From positions 2,604,001-2,668,000 of the forward strand of contig OY723237.1 of NCBI GenBank assembly GCA_963210315.1: a stretch of 64,000 nt of DNA, read 5' to 3'. Below the pieces are notes generated by a model. It searched no databases and was not told where the DNA came from. It was given only the letters and a program-made list of their open reading frames with translations. This DNA is from Rhynchopus euleeides (taxonomy: Eukaryota; Euglenozoa; Diplonemea; Diplonemida; Diplonemidae). Both the position numbers and the translations under genes were made by a program. Positions within the stretch are counted from its first letter, which is position 1; each line of letters begins with the position of its first letter. Positions 30,601 through 41,400 of this stretch are shown here, piece by piece.

Positions 30601-30869
30601 GTTGAAGGTTCGGCTTGTGTCTTCGGCGCGGAGCAGTCGGTTGAAGGTTCGGCTTGTGTCTTCGGCGCGGACCGGTTGGTTGAAGGTTTGGCTTGTGTCT
30701 TCGGCCATGAAAAAATCGGGCCATTGCAGCGTGCCCTGGCCCGGGCCAGTTGGTTGAAGGAAGGCCGGGGAGCGCATGGCGGTGGCCCATCCTCGAATAT
30801 CTTGAACAGGAGGCATTCCATCAGCAGGAGGCACATGAAAGCATCGGACGTCATCATTATGTCGGACAC
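27672..30869 (-). CDS. Ulp1-like protease / pogo-Tigger transposase fusion
   Basis: A single intact frame of 1,065 codons. Residues ~55-140: seven copies of a 13-residue PKTQAEPSTDCSA repeat. Residues ~170-330: a C48/Ulp1-type cysteine protease with His266 (LHWVFCAF), Asp281/282 (IVIDDH), Gln310 and Cys316 (QKDAWSCGIQAV), the complete H-D-Q-C set. An Asp/Glu/Ser-rich linker follows, then a CENP-B-like helix-turn-helix region (~590-690; TTRRKIKELA, SVEWIGGWARRNKF). The DDE_1 core has Asp699 (NVDES), Asp815 (IYDSATTH) and Asp852 (QYLDVHAFAPFK), then an Ala/Ser-rich tail and a CCHC knuckle CKGCRKPGHNMQTC. The transposase would cut and paste the element; the protease may process SUMO-like conjugates or the polyprotein itself. 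The initiation codon is not certain. Confidence 0.88.
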   Translation of the reverse strand: MSDIMMTSDAFMCLLLMECLLFKIFEDGPPPCAPRPSFNQLARARARCNGPIFSWPKTQAKPSTNRSAPKTQAEPSTDCSAPKTQAEPSTDCSAPKTQAKPSTDCSAPKTQAEPSIDCSTLKTQAKPSTDCSAPKTQAKPIPVLRGGCEAQPTEAHGGGPKRAEFLKGHSSKNVKVGYWLTTSDVGNLLVHYLQPAGVEAVSRVANPRYDPVKNPDGTRFFEYCQFESITKGMKRYPASPQGVAFWETKSEWQGCVVNTHNNTGLHWVFCAFREDECIVIDDHAIIHGSPLAKSLEQKFSTVRVVLSGMQKDAWSCGIQAVRHATHFFPTRIHQLSSAADIEREVQERQAPSKDDLKSVLRDLRELLAAETACAIVVSASNDDAGPNDDTTSENDDADSEGGAGSNGSSESTCDDDDDDDIEKVSVLEELEKNGSDDGSGDSGEGREEGNTGGEGNTGGDTESATKGETPSPDIVLSVENLKEFLGGEIKHCRAPSKVGDTTRRACYTSHYKQAVASLLWAGLPVMETMRAYLFAPPTPPGNPPIQVNRDQCSTTATRWKRDFPKDKAMKSLPANDGKTHAKRKAGGGRSCFFPEVEAHVLKEVGERRKNDLPTTRRKIKELAMSFVPFPKGFQASVEWIGGWARRNKFQFRTSRIAKLSLEKARVQLHSFWSTIRRLSIGSELLHNPFGTFDLVVNVDESALYKSSTRRDKLLCYTTDTNIMVDTDAGKNRFATLIGAVTFSVKDKTILATKQSIVFKGAGERIKKEEHQIHKDSGVNCTFQKTGWVKEAEWRWWIDSVLAPICKNKNVLVIYDSATTHIAPKNVAYLHRKTGAKSAVIPGGLTGTVQYLDVHAFAPFKAAFHTHLEGLKDKARLEIKKSTAEGFRQDCRFTERWYREAMCTSVGAVWGKSVESVRGEVVAERLRDMGYVLKVSGEEDGFVKSSLCPDLTFAPSTETSPEAGGADLEPGLDGKAKESTEKQSTQKKVVSQPTQQSSILAWAKPVRVNSLTQTQPSQSSQSSQKKRAASPTTQTPNKHRRLCKGCRKPGHNMQTCPNKPKNLKKK
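30447..30706. repeat. 39-bp in-frame minisatellite in transposase ORF
   Basis: About seven tandem 39-bp units (CTTGTGTCTTCGGCGCGGAG core) encode the repeated PKTQAEPSTDCSA linker at the N-terminus of the fusion protein. Confidence 0.85.
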
Positions 30870-31927
30870 CAGCCGAAGCTATTGGCTCTGTTGGTGGATG
30901 GTGAAATCTGGGCAGTTGGATTGCGGGTTTGCGGGCGTGTGTTGATCAGTGCTGCACAACAGGAGAGAATGTCAAACAACGTCAGGGAAGGGGGCTGCGG
31001 GGGGTGGGGGGTGGGCTCAGCTGGTCCTCGAAGGCTACATCTATGGTGAGGTGTGTCTGGGGCCATCCGTCCACATCTTCTCGTTGGTGGTAGGGACTGC
31101 GGACGCCGTAGATGAGGAGTCGTTTAATGCGCGCCGCTCTTCAGCAGTGATTTTGACGCCTCTGGACCCCAGGAGTTTGCGGGTTTCCGGGTTTGCGGTC
31201 TTCAGCAGTGGTTCTGATGCCTCTGGACCGCAGGAGTTTGCGGGTTCGCTGGTTTCCCGTCCGTATGTGTCTGAGGGGGGATGCCCCGATTCCCTTCGTC
31301 ACGACATATCTTTGAGCGTAGGTCACTTCCCCCCTCTACGGACCCCGTGCACCCTGGTTCCCCTAAGTGGCACCAATAGACCCCGTTGTCCCCATTCCTT
31401 GCCCCAAAGTTTGCAGATTTGTGTGTCTCCAAAAAGAAAATCTCAAAAAAAACGGAAAATTTTCCCAAAAAAAAAGGGTGAAAAGTAAGTACTACTATTC
31501 AACGGCCCAACGTGCCCCAGAGCCCCAAAAAAATAAGTACTACTATTCGGCTAAGTACTACTATTCAACTAAGTACGTTTATTTGACCCCCCCCTGTAAA
31601 TAGGGCGTTTTTGGGGGTTTTTTGGCCGTTTTTTTCGGCTAGAAGGCCAAAAGAGGTCATCTCCGGGGACGCACAGTGTCTGTACATGACGTAGGTGACT
31701 GAAAAAATCCTATTTTCAGCACCCGTTGTTCGCCAGCGGTTTTTTGCAAGTGAGTCCTGATAGCAAACAGCCCAGAACTCATAATATTAAATATAGGCCC
31801 CCAAAACTCATAATATTAAATATAACTCATAATACTGTTGTAGTAAGTGGGTTGTTATATTGTAATATTCGGGACCACTCCCGGAAAGTGGAATTTCATT
31901 TATTTTATTACAAAAATTACATTACAA

Positions 31928-33569
31928 CCATACATCCTACTCTGGTTGAGTCTGGCAGAGTTCCGCAGACTTTTTTTTTATTTTTTTGACTTTTTCTTGA
32001 CTTTTTTTAGTCTGCCAGAGTCAAGAAAAAGTCAAGGAAAAGTCAAAGAAAAGTCAAAAAAAGTCCAAGAAAAGTCAAAGAAAAGTCCAGACAGTCAAGG
32101 AAAAGTCAAGAAAAAGTCACAAAAAAGTCAACAGCTCAAAAAAAAGTCAAGAAAAAGTCAAAGAAAAGTCAACAAAAGTCCACAAAAGTCTACAAAAGTC
32201 CGAGAAAAGTCCACAAAAGTCAGCCCAGTGCAGGACTCTTCGACAGAGGGGCGGGGGAGAGAGGATGCCGCTCGAAGCATCTGACGTTGAAAAGACAACG
32301 GGGGCGGCGACACAGATCCCTGCACACAGCGAACACATACGCTATCTACCCGCTCCAGCACGTGCCCCAGGCAGAGGTCTCCCACCTGACGTTCAACGTG
32401 CGGGAGGGTGCTCGGGGACATCATCACGACGGGTGGGGGGGCAGGCAAGGGATGTCCCCAGGTCCGGCTCGGCCCTCTCCAAGGCGGTGCCCACGACCAT
32501 CTCTTGATCAGATGGGCCTGCCAGGCGTTCGATCTCCTTATCCAACGTTGCTTCCTTGGTGGATGGGTTGAGAAATAGGTCACAGAGCCCAGAGCGCGTG
32601 CACAAGCGGCTCTTCCTGGTGTGATTGCCAAGAACCCCACAGACGTGTACAATGGCCTCGTCGCGGACCCGTCAAAGTTCGCCGCCTCTGCCGATGATAT
32701 GTCCCATGACGACGAGCTGGACGCCAGGAGGTGTGCGACAGGCGGCTCCGGGTCGAGCAGGTCATCATGAAACCTGCACGCTGGGGCCAGCTCGACGTCC
32801 AGCAGCGTCCCGGGGACGCTCAGGACGCCGCCACGTACCTGCACACCGTCCGGATGTTGCTGGGCGGGGCGGACTCGGGTTGAGCTGATCAACCACCTAG
32901 ATGCGATGTTGTTTTTCTGCTTCTGACTGTCACGTTCTGGGCGACGCTGGGGTACTCTGCTGCCCTCGCCTTCCGCACAGAGACTGGTAGCTTACGTCAA
33001 CAAAACGCAAGCATGCCATTCCCATGGCACAAAAAGGGTGCCGAGAAGGGCATCCCGAGCACCGGAAACGGAGCTTCTAACGAGACATGAAAGGCGGAGA
33101 GCCGCTGTTCCCGTAAGGCGGCGCGGACTACTACATCGCGGGGTTTTCACTGGGGCAAGCCGAGCGGGGCGCGCAAGAGAGGGAACTACTGACCTCCACG
33201 CGGAATGCCCGACAGGGGCGCCTCAGAAGAGACCCGTAAACACGCATCCGCGCAACCTGACCCCGGTCAGGCCAGAATCACTGGCTGACTGGGCTGACTT
33301 TTGTGGACTTTTCTTGGACTTTTGTAGACTTTTGTGGACTTTTGTTGACTTTTCTTTGACTTTTTCTTGACTTTTTTTGAGCTGTTGACTTTTTTTTTGA
33401 CTTTTTCTTGACTTTTCCTTGACTTTTTTGAGTTTTTTTTTGACTTTTTCGAGTCTGGCAGACTTTTTTAAAAAGTCAAGAAAAAGTCAAAAAAAAGTCA
33501 AGAAAAAGTCAAAAATCGAGGTCCCCGACCAAAAGTCTGGCAGACTCTGCCAGACTATGATGTATGTGG
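31928..33569. mobile_element. GTC-rich foldback element, copy B (uninterrupted)
   Basis: Left arm 31928-32232 and right arm about 33270-33569 are long inverted repeats composed mainly of AAAAGTC-type units. Outer ends are CCATACATC / GATGTATGTGG with TCTGGCAGA motifs. The centre is GC-rich and holds the frameshifted coding-like fragment also seen at 15773-16075. No target duplication could be fixed. Confidence 0.7.
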
Positions 33570-33931
33570 GTACGAAATAGGGGCCTATTTCGTTAAAAAA
33601 ATGATTCTGGGAAAACCCTTCTCCCACCTCTCTCCCGGGCATTTCTCCCAAGGGGGAGAAATTAAATAAAAAAAGTTTCTCGGAAGTTTTTGCCTCAGGT
33701 GGGAAGGGGTTCTGAAGGAGAAGGACAGCACCCTCTCGTAAAATTGATACCACCACGCTTCGCACGGAGCGGAAATAACCCAAAGAAGCGAGATCTGAAC
33801 CTGAGGACCGTCGGAGCTATTGCCGGCATCAGGCCGATGTACCTCTTGAGCATGCTGTCTCAAGGTGCACGTTGTCTGTATGTGGTGTTCGACTATGAAG
33901 CGGTCTCGGGGACGAGGCTGACCAATGTTGA

Positions 33932-33981
33932 CTACCGTGGCCTCCGGCGGCTGGGGGGCTCTGCCCCCCAGACCCCCCTGT
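33932..33981 (+). repeat. dispersed GC hairpin repeat, copy 3
   Basis: Same 50-bp unit as at 17122 and 18654, at the same place relative to the cyclase gene in copy B. Confidence 0.85.
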
Positions 33982-34237
33982 GACCTGTGAAGTCTGTCCA
34001 ACAGGAACTAACGAGCGCATGTGACCGTGCCCTTCCTTCTCGAGAACGGGTATCGGCGACGGTCCGTGATCCTGTTTTGGGTTCGTCACCAACTCCCGAA
34101 GTACTCACTGATTGCCGCAAAACTTCCATTTTGCAGCCGCGAACCGCGAAATGGGCCCCTTGCGCCAAACATATATAGTACCCTGCCGCTGGTCTGGACC
34201 CTTGAGGCAATTTGTCTGAGGGGCCGATGTTGCATGA

Positions 34238-34264
34238 TTTCGCGCGCGCGAAGCGCGCGCGAAA
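34238..34264. promoter_or_regulatory. TTTCGCGC inverted palindrome upstream of cyclase copy B
   Basis: Identical to 18960-18986, ~390 bp before the ATG at 34654. E2F-like half-sites face each other. Confidence 0.35.
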
Positions 34265-34653
34265 AAATTTTGAGGCGGCAATTTTACCCCTTTCTCCCAC
34301 AGTCTCTGAGGAAGGTGGGAGATAGCGAACACCCTGCTTTCAGTCAACAAAAAAAGCAGTCCGTCTGTTGTGTCTAGAGGACAGGGTGTGATGCGTTGGA
34401 TCAACGAAGGGGGCTGGGCGCCCCACCCACAACCCCCCCATACCCACGCCCCCCAAGCCCCCAGCTGCTGCCGTGGTGCCGTTGTGCTTTGTGTGCCCAC
34501 CCGACGAGCAAAGCCTGCTTCTGTTTTCTAATCCGTGTTCTGCTTCCACCCTGCCAGAGCCACCCCGTCTGCTTCTTCGTGCCAGCACTCCTGCATGCAC
34601 TGCCCACACCACACCACACACCCTTCGCAGTTGTGGATACCTACAGAGCACAC

Positions 34654-37600
34654 ATGGACCGGGCTGCCACGAGGCTGCCGAGGGACGTGGACGATGAGGG
34701 CATGGACCAGGAAGAGGAGGGCGGTGCTGCTGAGATGCTCCGTCGTGACGACAGCACAGTGGTCAGCGTGAAGCAGGAGGTGTGGCGGCGGGCCGTCAGC
34801 GTGCACATGGTGATCGCCATGGTGTGCCTGTTGGGCGTTGTGCTGAGCGTCACGAGCTCGGAGATGCTGGGGACGACAGCGTGCGACATGGCTATCGATG
34901 ACACGCGGCGCACCATGGACAACGCCACCAACGCCTTAGGGAAGTCCGCCACCGATTCGCTCGACAAGGTGTCGGGGGATCTGCTGGGTGCCTCGCAGGT
35001 CGGCATGGCAGGCATGCTGCAGATGTTCCTCTCTGAGGGCCTGAAGGAGGCGAACGGCCTGCGCCACACCGTCACCACCTTCCTGCAGGACGTGCCGAAG
35101 AACGAGTCGGAGTGGCTCTGGCACGGCGCCCCTGCGCTGTGGCACCAGTCCGTCACCCTGCTGGAGGACTCCCCCGTGCTGGCGTTGGGCACCTACACCG
35201 ACACCATGGGGCTGCTCTACTTCATGTCGGGCGGGAAGCTTGCGCTCTACCTTCTCGACGACGCACGCCCCAACAACAGCTTTTTCGGCTACGCCTTGCC
35301 GGATGGGACGGGTCGGGAACAAGCCCGCATCCCAACGACGACAACTGCGGGCCGCCTGCGGACCACGAGCTTGGCAAACACAACGTACCTGCCCTTCCAG
35401 CAGCTGAAGTTCAGTGGGCTCGTTCCCGTGGGCACTGGGGTGGGCATGGTGCTGGTTGAGAAATTCCGTGACAGGGCAGGCGTGCACCGCTACATTGCAG
35501 CCAGCATGTACATGCGCCTCTCGAAAATCCAGACGTACGTCACAGACATGGCGCAGACAGGGGAGGGGTCCGTCCCGCGGGTGTTCCTTGTCGTCGCCAG
35601 CTGCTGGCTTGCAGACGCCAAGCGTGCCCTGGGCCTGGAGCTGCAGGAGTACGACGAACAGACTGGGTACGCCACCGCCGTGTCGCACGGCGAATGCACG
35701 GAGGAGTTTATCGGAGTGAACACCATGACAGGCCGCACGGGCCCGCAGAACCGCATCGTCTCCGCCGTCAACGTGAGCGATCCCTACATCAGGGGCATCG
35801 CTGTGTCGCTTGATGGCGACTACGCCAGCTGCGTGGGGCGGCACCGCAGGGTCACCCTGACCATCAACGGCACCGACGAAGACCATTTTGTGGGTGCACA
35901 GCGCATCACCTTTGCGGACGCAGGGCTCGACTGGTGGGTGGTGATGTCTGTCGACGCGCTGTCCATCTTCGGAGAGGTCGACGCAAGCCGCGAAGCGGTC
36001 ACCATGCAGATTGAGGAGGAGAAGGGGCGCGTGGCTGAAGACGTCAGAACCAACCGCAACATCGCACGGGGTATCGTCGTGGTCGTCGGGTTTGCGATCA
36101 TCCTCGGCAGCTTCTACGTGTCGTACATTGTGGTGCGCCCCATCAAGGCGCTGCAGGAGAAGATGATGCGCGTGGCCAACATGGAGCTGGCAGGCCTCGA
36201 CCTGCAGGCGACATCCCTGTTCTACGAGGTGTACCGCATGCAGACAGACTTCCGCCGTATGGTGGAGAACCTGGTGGAGTTCCGCGCCTACGTCCCGCTG
36301 GCCGTGCTGGAGGGGTCGGGGGCTGGGGACAGCATGAAGCAGCGCACAGTGCCGCCACCCACAGGGAACGTGACTATCCTGTTCACCGACATCAAGGGCT
36401 CCACAGAGCTGTGGCGCCGCAGCCCGGCTGACATGAACACAGCCATGGAGACCCACAACGAGGAGATTCGTGCGGCCTGTGCCGACCACGGCGGGTATGA
36501 GGTGAAGACCATCGGCGACTCCTTCATGATCTCCTTCTCCTGCCCGGTGGCGGCGGCGCAGTGTGCGTTGGACATCCAGTCGCGTCTGCGCAAGCGGCGC
36601 TGGCCCTCGCCCCTGATGCTGCCGGAGGCAGGGCTGGTGGTGCGCATCGGGATCAACACCGGCCCCACCATCGCCGAGAAGAACCCTGTGACGGGGCGTG
36701 TGGACTACCGTGGCAGCACCGTCAATCTGGCCTCGCGTGTGGAGGGCAAGGCGCTGTCGGGCACCGTGTGTGTCACATCCGATACCTTCGCGCAGATCAA
36801 GGGTGACCTGCAGCAGCTGGGCAGCCCTGCCGTGTCGAACCTGGGTGTGCAGGAGATCCGTGGGCTGGATGGTGGGTACCTGCTCCACCTGATGGTGCCC
36901 AGCCACCTGAGCAAGCGCTTCAGTGATGCGGAGACCGACTGCGAGTGCCGGCAGGCGGAGGGGGCGCGGGTCAACTTCAGCGGCGTGCAGACCGACACAA
37001 CGCCGTCTAGGTCCAGCAGGTCGAGCGGGTCCTCGCTCGAGAGCAACACCACCAAGCAGCGCAGGCAGGACCTGAAGGGGAAGACCGCTCTCCAGGTGAC
37101 GCGTGGGGGTGTGACTGTCGCTGTCTGCCGCTTGGTATGTGCCGCCGTTGCCACTGCTTCTCGCCAGGGTTGGTGGGGGTTGTGATATGGTGTGGTGTGG
37201 CTTTCCTGGTGGGCAACGTGTCGGGCCGCCCCTACCCCGATACCATCCGCCCCCCCCACAGAATGAAAGCCGGAGTGACGGGAAGATGTTCGACAACAGC
37301 AACATCATGGTGAGGTCTGCTGTGGAGGCCGCGCATGCCACGGGAGGCGTAGTGGGCAACGTGTCGGGCCGCACCCTCACCGTGGTGTGGAACGCATCGA
37401 AGCGCTGCTCCATGCACAGCACCGCAGCACTCACCTTTGCGCAGGAGATGAAGAACCTGAAGTACATGCTGCAGGTCGGCCTCAGCACTGGCACCATGCT
37501 GCACGGCAATGTCGGAACACGTGCCAGCCGTTTCCCAACGGCCATCGGCCTGCCGCTCGATGCGGCTGAGGCAATGACGGACCACGCGCGCATGTTCGGT

Positions 37601-38404
37601 GTGTACTGTCTCTACGCAGACTGCACGGCAGACAGCCGCCTGCAGTCGGAGGCGACTGTGCGCTCCTGCGTGCGTCTGGTGGACATCTGGCTCGAGGCCT
37701 CCCGCAAGCGCCAGGCCCGCATCTACGAGGTGTGTCTGGAGCGCCTGCAGAACGCCATCCAAGGCTGGGCAGGCGCCATGACGAGCACCTCTACCGGCCC
37801 TCAACTGGACCTCGAGCGCCACACGCGTGTGACTGAGGCAGCCATGCGTGGGGGGGAAGGCCTCAACGAGCTGCGCCAGCTCGCCGCACAGGACCCCAGC
37901 GACAGGGTGCTTGAGGTATGCCCCTCTTCCCCACCCGTGCCTTGCCGCGTTGCGGTGTGGTCTTCTGTTCCCTGCATGGTCATAGAGATGTCTGCCGCAC
38001 GCACGAATCGCTTGCGGAGCACATGAGGTTGAGTGTCACTGCGATCTGCGCTGTTTTGTTTATCGTGTTCGCATTGATCCACAACACACCATCCCCCTTC
38101 CTCAGCGCGTGCTGGAGATGATCACCTATTCCAAGCCGACGGCGGGCTACCGGTGCCAGGTCTTGTTTACCAAAGTGCCGGTTGCAGCTGACTACGAGTC
38201 TATCGGTGGGTGTGTCGTCGCCTCGAAGTGATGAGTGATGTGTGCCACACTGGCCAGGAATGGGCTGCAGTGCCGTGTAACAGCTGCGCAGCCTGTTCTT
38301 TCTTTCTCTTCCTTCATCCCCGAGGGTGTGTTGCGTGCTTTCCCTTGACGCCTACCGACCCCCAAGCAGCGGTGCCGCTGGCCCATGTGGCCTCGGCGAA
38401 CTAA
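34654..38404 (+). CDS. receptor-type adenylyl cyclase (copy B), 4 exons
   Basis: Same model as 19376-23126: exons 34654-37095 (or 37134), 37262-37915, 38106-38205 and 38370-38404. The protein has two membrane segments around an extracytoplasmic sensor, a HAMP-like linker, a complete class III adenylyl cyclase domain (LFTDIKGS, KTIGDSF, VDYRGSTVNLASR) and a degenerate second cyclase half. The one difference noticed is Thr to Met at the start of exon 2 (ACG at 22009 against ATG at 37287). The TAA stop is followed immediately by the ATG that opens the chimeric retrotransposon frame. Confidence 0.85.
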
Positions 38405-41400
38405 ATGGCGCAGCTACGTGGTCAACAAATCAAACAACCAGGAAGTATTTTTCTGGCAGCCCATGCTCCGACATCATTACACACAAATCATACAGAACAA
38501 TGTTTTCATCCCGGGGCAGTGCAGGCAGCTGGGGTACGAAGCTGTGTACCAGGGGACAACCTGGTCGTGGCAGACGGCGCGTTGCAGCGCTGGGCAGACG
38601 CGGGCGAGTGTGTGGTGGTGTGGGTGCAGGGCGGGGACCTCCCGGTGGTGTACGCAGCACCGACGTACCGGGCCAAGACGCGGGAGGCTCTCCGCCGGTA
38701 CCCCAAGGTGGTGCTGGCGCCGTCGGAGACGGGGGTTGCCTGTGCGGTTGCGTCGGAAGCGCAGGCGACGAGGCTGATGGGCAAGGGGCGGCTGGTCTGG
38801 GATGCGAGCGGTGACGGAGCGGCTTGCGTAGCGCTGGCACCGGACGCGCTGAGCGGTGGGGGCGAGGGGCAGAGCATGCGGGCGGTGGACGCCATCCTGC
38901 CGGTCGGAGCATCCCGGGTCCCCAACGTGTCGCAGCACGACTGTGGGTACCTGGCGCTAGGGTACGAGCAGGAGGAGGTGCAGAGCGAGCGGGACGCGAT
39001 CGCAACGCTGGCTGCGAGTCAGCCCAACCTCAAGGGCTTCTTCACGTCGCCGGAGGCATACGCGGAGTACCTATGCGCGGTGCGAGCGGAGAGGCACATG
39101 GACCACCTCACCCTGCACCTCGCGGCGCGTGAGGGGGACTTCCAGGTGCTGGTGGTGCAGCCGGGGCAGCCCACGCTCCTCATCGGGGCGGTCCCGAAGC
39201 CGCGCCCCAAAGCGCCGAGGGGACCGGGCAGGAAGGAGGGGGATCCGCTGCGGGTGGTGGCACTGGCGAGCACCCACTACGAGAAGGTCGTTGCGTCCGC
39301 TACGGCGCTAGCAGAGCTGAAGCGGGCTGCGAAGCGCACCACCCTGACTGCGCAGAACGCGGGAGAGCAGCCGGCCGAGGGAGGCGACGGGGTGGACATC
39401 TCGGGGAAGCTAGTCGAGGTCGCCACGTCGAAGTGCTGGTGTCCGGTCGACACGTGCTCCCGCTCGCTGGTGAGGGGCGGGTCGTCGATACAGCGCTCGT
39501 CCCTCACCAAACACATGAACAAGCATGTGGAAGAGGACGGTATCTCCCCCCGGGAGATGCAGCAGCTGCTGCGGCAGTCGGGCCTGCGCACGTGTGCGGT
39601 GTGCAGCACGGTGATGGCGCTGACGGACTCGAAGCGCAAGCAGGCGGAGGTGTGCCGGGCCTGCGAGCCGAAGGTGCAGGCCGAGGAGCTGGGGGAGCCG
39701 AGTGCGGCCCAGGGCCGCTACGAGGGCCTGCCGGAGTGGGGGCGCATCGCCGAGTCGGGGGTGCGGACGTGGGAGGCGGTCCCCAGAGAGCTGCAGGGGG
39801 AATGGGCGGCGTGCTTCCGGGACGCGTGCCGGGAGGCGGCAGCGACGCAGACGGACGCGGCGTACCGGGTGCTCGCCATGGTGCCGCAGCTCGCGCTGCG
39901 GAAGGAGCGGATGGGCAAGGCGCGCAAGGCCCAGACGCTCCGCCAGCGGCGGCTGCTGATCGGGAGGCTGCGCCAGGGGGAGCACGCCCAGGTGTGGGCT
40001 GCGGAGGCGGGGAAGCGCAAGCCCGGGGGCGAGCCAGCACGGCCCCCGGCGGGGCAGGGGGACCCGACGGAGGAGCACCGGCGCTGGCAGGGGCGGGTGC
40101 AGAAGTTGACGGCGCAGGGCCGCACGTCGGCGGCGGTGAAGGCTCTGACACCGGATGCGGTCGCCCCCCAGTCGGACGAGACGCTGCAGCAGCTCCAGAA
40201 GAAACACCCGACGGGGAAGCCGGCGCAGTGCGGCAAGGTGGACCCAGCACTTTGTGAGGCGTTTACCCCGCTGGAAGTGCTGAAGGCGGTGAACGGGTTT
40301 CCCACGGGGTCCGCAGGGGGTTCCCTCGGGCTCAGGCCGGATCACCTGAAGGCGGCGGTGGCGCACCCGACTGCACGTGCCCTCCCGGCGCTCACGCATC
40401 TGGTGAACGGGTTGGCGCGGGGGGCGGCGCCGGACACGACACGGGCATGGCTGGCGGGGGCGAGCCTGACGGCGCTCCGCAAGGGGGACGCGGATGTGCG
40501 GCCAATCGCGTGTGGCGAGTCGATCAGGCGCCTGGTGGCGAAGCTCATCGCGGCGAGGCATCGGGACGAGGCGAAGACGATTCTCCTTCGGGGTAAGCAG
40601 GTCGGGGTGGGTGTACGGCAGGGGGCGGAGGCGGCGACGGCGGTGGTCGCCAACTTCGCTGCGAGGAGCAAGGGCCAGGACGCGTGCATCCTCAAGATCG
40701 ACTACACGAACGCGTTTAACGCGGTCGATCGCACAGCCTTCCTGAAGCAGGTTGAGGAGAAGTTCCCGGGGATGTTGCCGTGGGTGGCGTGGTGCTACAC
40801 GCAACCCACGAACCTGCAGTTTGGGGATAAACGCCTGCAGTCAGCATGTGGTGTGCAGCAGGGGGACCCCCTGGGGCCGCTGCTCTTCTCCCTGGCGATC
40901 GCGCCCATAGCAGAGGAGGTGGCACAACTCCCGGGTGTCCAAGGGACAGTGTGGTTCCTCGATGACGGGGTGGTGATGGGCTCAGGGTACGCGGTGAGCC
41001 GAGCGTACGAGCACATCGTGCGGCGCAGCCGGGACATGGGGCTTACGGTCCGGGAGGACAAGTGTGAGCTGGTGGACATAGCGGGTCACTCCCTCGCGAC
41101 ATGGGAAGGGTGGGGCCTGAAGGTGAAGGAGAAGCCCAAGGGATCGCCACTTGAGGGCATCCGATGGATCCGGGAGAGCAACTTCGAGCTGCTCGGAGCC
41201 CCCATTGGTGACGCGGCATGGTGCGAGGAGTACATGCAGGCTCGGGTCAAGGTCTTCGTCAGGTCGCTGGACGCGCTGGACAAGCTGTCGGATTCGCAGA
41301 CCGCCTTCGTCCTGCTGCGGGAGTGCCTGGGGTTTGCTCGTATGGTCTTCTTCATGCGGGCTATAGGGGCTACGGGGGCGACGAAGTATCTGGACAGGTA

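Larger units (their letters stand above)
27208..31596 (-). mobile_element. pogo/Tigger-type DNA transposon, full-length (4,389 bp)
   Basis: TA duplications at 27206-27207 and 31597-31598. Inverted ends start CAGGGGGGGGTCAAATAA and continue through ACGTACTTAGT, with GAATAGTAGTACTTAG sub-repeats just inside. It encodes the 1,065-residue transposase on the minus strand. The 5' leader of the gene (30870-31596) contains a duplicated ~62-bp unit around CAGGAGTTTGCGGGTT (31139-31260). Confidence 0.9.
26221..38520 (+). repeat. segmental duplication, copy B
   Basis: Colinear with 3506-23242. It lacks the hAT, both MITEs and the tandem duplication, and keeps the full pogo element. It ends at CCCGGGGCAGT, where element I sequence starts at 38521. 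Confidence 0.9.

Noticed and set aside
32158..32892. 244-codon minus-strand frame in the foldback element (also 15350-16084)
   Set aside because: It runs through the AAAAGTC array at its C-terminal end and lies opposite a better coding-like plus-strand fragment.
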